Source: Kroppenstedtia guangzhouensis (GTDB lineage Bacteria > Bacillota > Bacilli > Thermoactinomycetales > DSM-45169). From it: 64,000 nt of DNA. Of the stretch, positions 59,420-64,000 are shown one piece after another (the stretch's first letter is position 1; each line of letters opens with the position of its first letter). Location: contig NZ_BMEX01000001.1 in NCBI RefSeq assembly GCF_014637345.1, positions 62,001 through 126,000 of the forward strand, in the 5' to 3' direction. Under the pieces are notes generated by a model. The model was not told the DNA's origin, did not search any database, and saw only the letters and a list, made by a program, of their open reading frames with translations. A program made the translations under genes and the position numbers.

Positions 59420-59451
59420 GGCAGCAGCACATATTGTGCCGCTGCTTTTTT
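59420..59451 (+). terminator. Terminator after murA
   Basis: GCAGCAGCAC at 59421-59430 pairs with GTGCCGCTGC at 59436-59445 (one mismatch), followed by six T. divIB therefore probably has its own promoter in the next 100 bases, though none is clear. Confidence 0.8.
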
Positions 59452-59555
59452 GGGATTTTGTCGACCCTGTCCGAAGATCTGGCACTTTGTGATAACATAG
59501 GGTGAGATTGCATCAGCATTTCCCTTTTCGGGGTATGTAAAGGAGTTGGATCTCC

Positions 59556-60290
59556 ATGGAGCAGCGGGTCCCGCCCTTGCGTTCCCCAGGTCGGGGTCGA
59601 AAGCCTCCCTCGATTGTGGCCATCCTGTTTATTCTTCTGTTTTTCCTCGGGATTTCTATGGTTTTGTTCTTGAAGTCCCCCTTGAGTGAAATTCGGGAGA
59701 TCCGTATTGAAGGAAACCGGTGGCTGAGTGACAGGGAAGTGATGGAGACCGCCCGTTTGATGAAAGAGGCCTCCTGGTTCCATTGGGATGCCAAGCGGGC
59801 GGAGGATCGCCTCCGGGATTTGCCGGAAGTGAAGGAAGCATCTGTGATCAAGTCCTTTCCCGGAATGGTACGGATTCAGTTGCGGGAAGTGAATCGGGTG
59901 GGCTATTTGTCGGAAAGGGGCCATATTTACCCGTTGCTGTCCGACGGTTCCGTCCTGAAGAAACGCCCGTGGAAGGGAAAGGTGGACCGTCCCCTGGTAA
60001 AAGGGCTGAATCAAAGTCCAGAGCGCAAAATGATCGCCGCGGGATTGGCTCAACTTCCGCTTCAGGTGTCAGCTGAGATTTCAGAGATCCGGCCCGGTGG
60101 GAACGATACATATCCTGATCTGGTCAAGGTGTATACCCTGCGCGATCATTTGATTCGCGTCCGCGCCCGGGATTTTGGCGAAAAGATGAAATACTACCCC
60201 CATTTCATGGACCGTCCCCCAGGAACGATCCATCTGTTGGAGAGCACATGGTATGTGCCTGGGAATCAGCTCTCCGGTGCAGAAGAATGA
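59556..60290 (+). CDS. divIB: Cell division protein DivIB/FtsQ
   Basis: The 244-residue protein has a basic cytoplasmic N-terminus, one membrane segment (about 20-40), a POTRA domain (EIREIRIEGNRWLSDREVME) and the beta domain (LPEVKEASVIKSFPGMVRIQL). It binds FtsL and DivIC at the septum. ATG follows AAGGAG. Position between murA and ftsA agrees. Confidence 0.88.
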   Translation: MEQRVPPLRSPGRGRKPPSIVAILFILLFFLGISMVLFLKSPLSEIREIRIEGNRWLSDREVMETARLMKEASWFHWDAKRAEDRLRDLPEVKEASVIKSFPGMVRIQLREVNRVGYLSERGHIYPLLSDGSVLKKRPWKGKVDRPLVKGLNQSPERKMIAAGLAQLPLQVSAEISEIRPGGNDTYPDLVKVYTLRDHLIRVRARDFGEKMKYYPHFMDRPPGTIHLLESTWYVPGNQLSGAEE

Positions 60291-60455
60291 GGTGGAAGAA
60301 AAAGTTGGGTGGGAAAAAGGGTAAAAACTCCTTGGCGTTGAATAACTTTGGTACGAGCGGAATTCTCCCCTTCGCTTCTCCCCACTTATTTTTCAAAGAA
60401 AAAATCCATTTCCACCACCATGTCAAAAGTTCTCGGGCAAGGAGGTGCCCAGGAT
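60291..60455 (+). repeat. ftsA leader with long-range hairpin, possible copy F of the element
   Basis: GGTGGAA near 60290-60297 can pair with TTCCACC near 60408-60414, and GGTGGG with CCCAC inside. The apical part (GCGTTGAATAACTTTGG, then GCGGAATT) resembles the AACTTTGGCGCCGGAAT core of copies B and C. The match is short and may be chance. Confidence 0.3.
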
Positions 60456-61691
60456 TTGAGCAGTGGAGAGTTTATTGTCAGCCTGGACATAGGCACATCC
60501 AAAGTTCGCGTGATCGTCGCCGAAGTCACCCGGGAGAACATCCAGATCGTCGGCGTCGGTTCCGCTTCCTCCAAGGGGACGAAGAAAGGGGCGATCACTG
60601 ACATTGACCAAGCGGTTCAATCGATCCGTGAAGCTGTTGCACATGCGGAGCGGATGGTTGGTATAGAAATATCCAGCGTGTTTGTGGGAATCGCCGGAAA
60701 CCATATCTCTTTGCACCCCAGCCATGGGGTGGTGGCTGTTTCCGGAGAGAACAAGGAGATCGACCTGGAGGACGTGGATCGGGTGATACAAGCTGCCCGG
60801 GTGGTGGCACTGCCTCCCGAGCGGGCGGTCATCGAAGTGGTGCCCAAGCAGTATGTGGTGGACGGCCTGGGAGATATCCAGGACCCTCACGGGATGGTGG
60901 GAGTTCGGCTTGAAGTGGAAGCCACCATCGTGACCGGTTCCAAAACGATCATCCACAATGTCCTCCGCTGTGTGGAAAAGGCCGATTTGTCGGTGGATGG
61001 AATCCTCTTGCTTCCGCTAGCTGCCGGGGAGATCTGTCTTTCCGACGATGAAAAGAACATGGGGGTCGTCCTGGCGGATATCGGAGGTGGAGCCACGTCC
61101 CTGGCTGTCTTTGACCAAGGGGATCTGGCCGCTGTCGGGGAACTTCCCATCGGTGGCGACTTTATCACCAATGATATCGCCTACGGACTTCGAACCCAAA
61201 CGGAGACTGCGGAAAAATTGAAGCGGAAGTATGGTGTGGCCCTCGTGGAGGAGGCGGACAAGGAGGTCAACTTCGGAGTGCCCAGAATTGGCAGCAACCG
61301 AGAGAGGACCATCTCCCAGGAAGAATTGGCCATGATTATCGAACCTCGGGTGGAGGAGATCTTCCAGTTGATTCGGGAACAGGTGGAATCCCTCGGTTTG
61401 CCCGGGGAGCCTGCCGGAGGGTATGTTCTGACTGGTGGTGTAATGTCCACTCCTCATATTCTCGGGGTGGCCCGTTCCCAACTGGGACATGCTGTCCGGA
61501 TGATCTCCCCGAAGGATATCGGGGCGGAGGATCCCTCCTTCACCGGCGGGGTGGGAATAGTTCATTACATCCAGCGACGCTGGCTGCACCGGCTCCCGGA
61601 ATATGACAACCGGAGTCACTCTTCCAAGCGAAATAAAAACAAACCCTCAACCTGGGTGAAGATCAGGGATTTCATCGGGCAGTTCATTTGA
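60456..61691 (+). CDS. ftsA: Cell division protein FtsA
   Basis: The 411-residue actin-like ATPase has [35 protein letters not shown] and [14 protein letters not shown], with the C-terminal amphipathic helix ([12 protein letters not shown]) that tethers FtsZ to the membrane. TTG at 60456 is chosen because GCAAGGAGGTG lies seven bases upstream and FtsA proteins begin at this point. The in-frame ATG at 60420 has no ribosome site. Confidence 0.93.
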   Translation: MSSGEFIVSLDIGTSKVRVIVAEVTRENIQIVGVGSASSKGTKKGAITDIDQAVQSIREAVAHAERMVGIEISSVFVGIAGNHISLHPSHGVVAVSGENKEIDLEDVDRVIQAARVVALPPERAVIEVVPKQYVVDGLGDIQDPHGMVGVRLEVEATIVTGSKTIIHNVLRCVEKADLSVDGILLLPLAAGEICLSDDEKNMGVVLADIGGGATSLAVFDQGDLAAVGELPIGGDFITNDIAYGLRTQTETAEKLKRKYGVALVEEADKEVNFGVPRIGSNRERTISQEELAMIIEPRVEEIFQLIREQVESLGLPGEPAGGYVLTGGVMSTPHILGVARSQLGHAVRMISPKDIGAEDPSFTGGVGIVHYIQRRWLHRLPEYDNRSHSSKRNKNKPSTWVKIRDFIGQFI

Positions 61692-61731
61692 GGGTGATAC
61701 AGAGAATCGACAGATAATGGAGGGACAATCG

Positions 61732-62841
61732 ATGTTGGAGTTTGATATGGAAGTTGAACAAATTGCTCAGATCAAAGTGATCGGTGTGGGTGGCGGTGGA
61801 AGCAATGCTGTCAACCGCATGATTGAAAGCGGGGTGCAGGGGGTCGAGTTCATCGCTGTGAACACAGATGCCCAGGCACTCAACCGTTCCCATGCACCGG
61901 TCAAACTCCAGATCGGTGAAAAACTGACCCGGGGACTGGGCGCCGGTGCCAACCCCAATGTGGGAAAGAAAGCCGCCGAGGAAAGCCTGGAGAATATCGA
62001 AAATGTCCTCAAAGGGGCCGATATGGTTTTTGTCACCGCGGGGATGGGCGGAGGTACAGGTACGGGAGCCGCTCCGGAAATCGCCGCAGCGGCCCGGGAA
62101 CAGGGAGCGCTGACTGTCGGTGTGGTGACCCGTCCCTTCACTTTTGAAGGGAGGAAACGTTCTCTTCAGGCGGATCAGGGGATTGCTGCCCTCAAGGACA
62201 AAGTGGATACCCTGATTGTGATCCCCAATGACCGGTTGTTGGAGATCGTGGATAAAAACACGCCCATGCTGGAAGCTTTCCGTGAGGCAGACAATGTACT
62301 TCGCCAGGGGGTGCAAGGCATCTCCGATTTGATCGCGGTTCCCGGTCTGATCAATTTGGATTTCGCAGATGTGAAAACGATTATGACAGAACGGGGTTCC
62401 GCCCTGATGGGAATCGGTATGGCCACCGGCGAGTCCAGGGCGACAGAGGCAGCCAAGAAAGCGATCTGCAGTCCTCTCTTGGAAACATCCATCGATGGAG
62501 CTCGGGGCGTGTTGATGAACATCACCGGCGGTACCAACCTGAGCCTGTACGAAGTGAACGAAGCGGCTGATATTGTCGCCTCAGCTTCCGACCCGGAAGT
62601 GAACATGATTTTCGGAGCGGTGATCAACGAGGATTTGAAGGATGAGATCCTGGTGACGGTGATTGCCACAGGTTTTGATCACCAGAAGGAGCCGGAACAA
62701 GCCAAAGGAAAACCTCAGTTTGGACTGGATCGGGACGTCCGGCCCGCAGATAAACCGAGCCAGATCGATATCGTCAAACCCAAATCTGAAGGCGGGGGGC
62801 TCGAAATCCCCACCTTCCTGCGGCACCGTCGGAAGAAGTGA
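61732..62841 (+). CDS. ftsZ: Cell division GTPase FtsZ
   Basis: The 369-residue tubulin homologue has [17 protein letters not shown], the tubulin signature [10 protein letters not shown], and the C-terminal peptide [12 protein letters not shown] that binds FtsA and other partners. It forms the division ring. ATG at 61732 follows GGAGGGACAATCG; ATG at 61717 lacks a site. The gene ends the division part of the cluster. Confidence 0.96.
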   Translation: MLEFDMEVEQIAQIKVIGVGGGGSNAVNRMIESGVQGVEFIAVNTDAQALNRSHAPVKLQIGEKLTRGLGAGANPNVGKKAAEESLENIENVLKGADMVFVTAGMGGGTGTGAAPEIAAAAREQGALTVGVVTRPFTFEGRKRSLQADQGIAALKDKVDTLIVIPNDRLLEIVDKNTPMLEAFREADNVLRQGVQGISDLIAVPGLINLDFADVKTIMTERGSALMGIGMATGESRATEAAKKAICSPLLETSIDGARGVLMNITGGTNLSLYEVNEAADIVASASDPEVNMIFGAVINEDLKDEILVTVIATGFDHQKEPEQAKGKPQFGLDRDVRPADKPSQIDIVKPKSEGGGLEIPTFLRHRRKK

Positions 62842-62888
62842 ATCGATGGGTCGCCGCCCCAAAGCCCGAACAGGGCTCCTCGTACCAG

Positions 62889-62922
62889 GATGACCTCTAT
62901 GGACCCGGAGGTCATCTTTTTT
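62889..62922 (+). terminator. Terminator of ftsZ
   Basis: GATGACCTC at 62889-62897 pairs with GAGGTCATC at 62908-62916 around ten bases, followed by six T. Confidence 0.9.
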
Positions 62923-62965
62923 GCGTCAAGAACTGACAAAAAAAGTCCTCCCGCGTCTGCAAGTT

Positions 62966-62998
62966 TAGACAGACATTGAAATCGGATTGGGATATACT
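62966..62998 (+). promoter_or_regulatory. spoIIG-type promoter with long spacer
   Basis: TAGACA at 62966-62971 and TATACT at 62993-62998 are 21 bases apart (22 if TTAGAC is taken). The B. subtilis spoIIG promoter has the same oddity, a 22-base spacer that needs Spo0A~P. I find no good match to the 0A box (TTGTCGAA), only partial ones around GACA. Confidence 0.6.
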
Positions 62999-63030
62999 GA
63001 TGACACCTTGAACGGGGGAAGGAACCAAAA

Positions 63031-63939
63031 ATGGTTGTATATGCCGATATGGTCTTCACCCTTAACCTGTGTATCGACTTTCTTCTCTTGTGGCTGACAT
63101 CTGCGATCCGTCGCCAGCAGACTTCTATCCGACGGATCTTGGCAGCTGCGCTTCTCGGTGCCTGCTATTCTGTAATCCATCTGTTTCAACCTTTGCTCCT
63201 TTCTTACACGTTTATCGGAAAGATGTTGTTTTCCGTGTTGATGCTGTGGGTGGCCATGGGATATCGCGGACCTCTCGCCTTTTTGCGCAACTTGGGAGTC
63301 TTCTACCTGATCTCCTTTGTTACCGGTGGGGGCATGTTTGCACTCCATTATTTCTTTTCCGGAGGGGTCCAAGCATCCGATGGGATGTTGCTGACCCAAT
63401 CTTACGGGTGGGGTTCTCCTGTATCCTGGGTGTTCGTCCTGGTGGCGTTTCCCTTGGTTTGGTTTTATGCCCGGTTATCCTTCGGAACGATTCAAGAACG
63501 TCACAAGGTGAACCAGTTCCTGGCCCCTGTGGCGATATGGATCCATGGACAAAAGGTGGAATGTGTCGGTCTAATCGATACCGGAAACCAGCTGCGCGAC
63601 CCGATCAGCCGGATTCCGGTCATGATGGTGGAATTGGAACCTCTGGCTCCCTTTCTGCCCCCTCCGTTGGTCTCCATGACACAGGAAAAGAATTGGGGAA
63701 GGTTGGGAACCGATTTGTCGGAAGAGTGGATGACCCGGATCCGCTTTGTTCCCTTTCGTGGAGCGGCCAGTGACGATGGCATGATGCTCGCCCTGAAACC
63801 CGACGGGGTAGAAGTGTTCCAGGAAGGAAGATGGCACGAGGTGGGGAAGGTGCTGATCGGACTGGACAGCAAGCGATTATCCACGGATGGGACGTATCAG
63901 GCAATTTTGCATCCCGCCAGTATGCCAGTTGCGGGATAA
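63031..63939 (+). CDS. spoIIGA: Sigma-E processing peptidase SpoIIGA
   Basis: The 302-residue protein has an N-terminal membrane half (about five segments) and a cytoplasmic aspartic protease domain with DTGN (D183). It cleaves pro-SigE in the mother cell after a signal from SpoIIR. ATG follows GGGGGAAGGAA. The order ftsZ-spoIIGA-sigE is as in Bacillus, apart from the extracellular protease genes missing here. Confidence 0.93.
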   Translation: MVVYADMVFTLNLCIDFLLLWLTSAIRRQQTSIRRILAAALLGACYSVIHLFQPLLLSYTFIGKMLFSVLMLWVAMGYRGPLAFLRNLGVFYLISFVTGGGMFALHYFFSGGVQASDGMLLTQSYGWGSPVSWVFVLVAFPLVWFYARLSFGTIQERHKVNQFLAPVAIWIHGQKVECVGLIDTGNQLRDPISRIPVMMVELEPLAPFLPPPLVSMTQEKNWGRLGTDLSEEWMTRIRFVPFRGAASDDGMMLALKPDGVEVFQEGRWHEVGKVLIGLDSKRLSTDGTYQAILHPASMPVAG

Positions 63940-63994
63940 AATCCCGTTGAATCTCCGGGCTTGTCTTGAAAGATTGAAGGAGGAGGTCGTCCCT

Positions 63995-64000
63995 ATGGTT
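63995..64000 (+). CDS. First two codons of the next gene, probably sigE
   Basis: AAGGAGGAGG lies upstream at 63977-63986, followed by CGTCCCT and ATG GTT at the window edge. In spore formers sigE follows spoIIGA, so the call rests on position only. Confidence 0.5.

Noticed and set aside
1-64000. Prophage, insertion sequences, CRISPR arrays or defence islands
   Set aside because: No transposase, integrase, regular short repeats with spacers or defence genes were seen; gene content is core throughout.

Overview
The window looks like chromosomal core sequence from a spore-forming member of the Bacillales with a fairly high GC content. Spore genes (spoIIGA, spoVD, spoVE, a YhcN/YlaJ lipoprotein, a CotF-type coat protein, an RsfA-type regulator), bacillithiol synthesis (bshC), a meso-diaminopimelate-type murE and an SR1P-type peptide support this. 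The gene content and the frequent TTG and GTG starts would suit the Thermoactinomycetaceae, but that placement is an inference. I see no phage, insertion sequence, CRISPR array or clear island.

Layout. Positions 1-3400 hold a PAP2 phosphatase, dinB, a DUF1885 gene and a GAF-domain gene. Positions 3400-3920 are a non-coding-rich stretch ending in what appears to be an SR1-type dual-function RNA with a 39-residue peptide. Positions 4000-8720 encode a complete binding-protein-dependent ABC importer (lipoprotein, ATPase, fused two-domain permease) plus a HAD phosphatase. Positions 8780-19030 carry speA, a UPF0637 gene, pepA, a FAH-family hydrolase, a glycerophosphodiesterase, nfo, ylaH/ylaI-like genes, a DUF5665 gene broken by one stop codon, a PPOX-family flavoprotein, a spore lipoprotein and a metallo-hydrolase. 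A lone tRNA-Ala(GGC) follows at 19139.

Positions 19300-28140 contain a Fur-controlled HmoA-type heme monooxygenase, a CotF-type coat protein, a VTT membrane protein, a two-component pair, and a thiol-redox cluster (zinc-ribbon membrane protein, degenerate Lgt-like protein, TlpA-like thioredoxin, CcdA, ResA, rhodanese, cysteine synthase). Positions 28150-31870 hold a MidA-type methyltransferase, a DUF2626 gene, an enoyl-CoA hydratase, the RsfA-type regulator and a YlbP-like acetyltransferase. Positions 32124-37159 form a leucine-catabolism-type operon: biotin carboxylase, biotin carrier, HMG-CoA lyase, enoyl-CoA hydratase and carboxyltransferase. Next come a ketopantoate-reductase-like gene, an MFS transporter, bshC and an S-adenosylhomocysteine hydrolase.

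From 42760 to the end is a division and cell-wall (dcw) cluster: mraZ, rsmH, ftsL, pbpB, spoVD, murE, murF, mraY, murD, spoVE, murG, murB, murA, divIB, ftsA, ftsZ, spoIIGA, and probably the first bases of sigE. MraZ-type repeats precede mraZ, and a long-spacer promoter precedes spoIIGA. The cluster supplies lipid II precursors, the septal synthases and the cytoskeletal division proteins, and joins them to the early mother-cell sporulation switch.

The least explained signal is a dispersed, hairpin-forming sequence of about 100 bases in the leaders of unrelated genes: good copies before the PAP2 gene, the HMG-CoA lyase gene and murE, and weaker ones before ahcY, murG and ftsA. Other points of interest are the SR1-type locus, the Fur box fused to a strong promoter, the nonsense-interrupted DUF5665 gene, a possible structured leader at 11150-11240, and the heavy use of TTG starts in the dcw genes.
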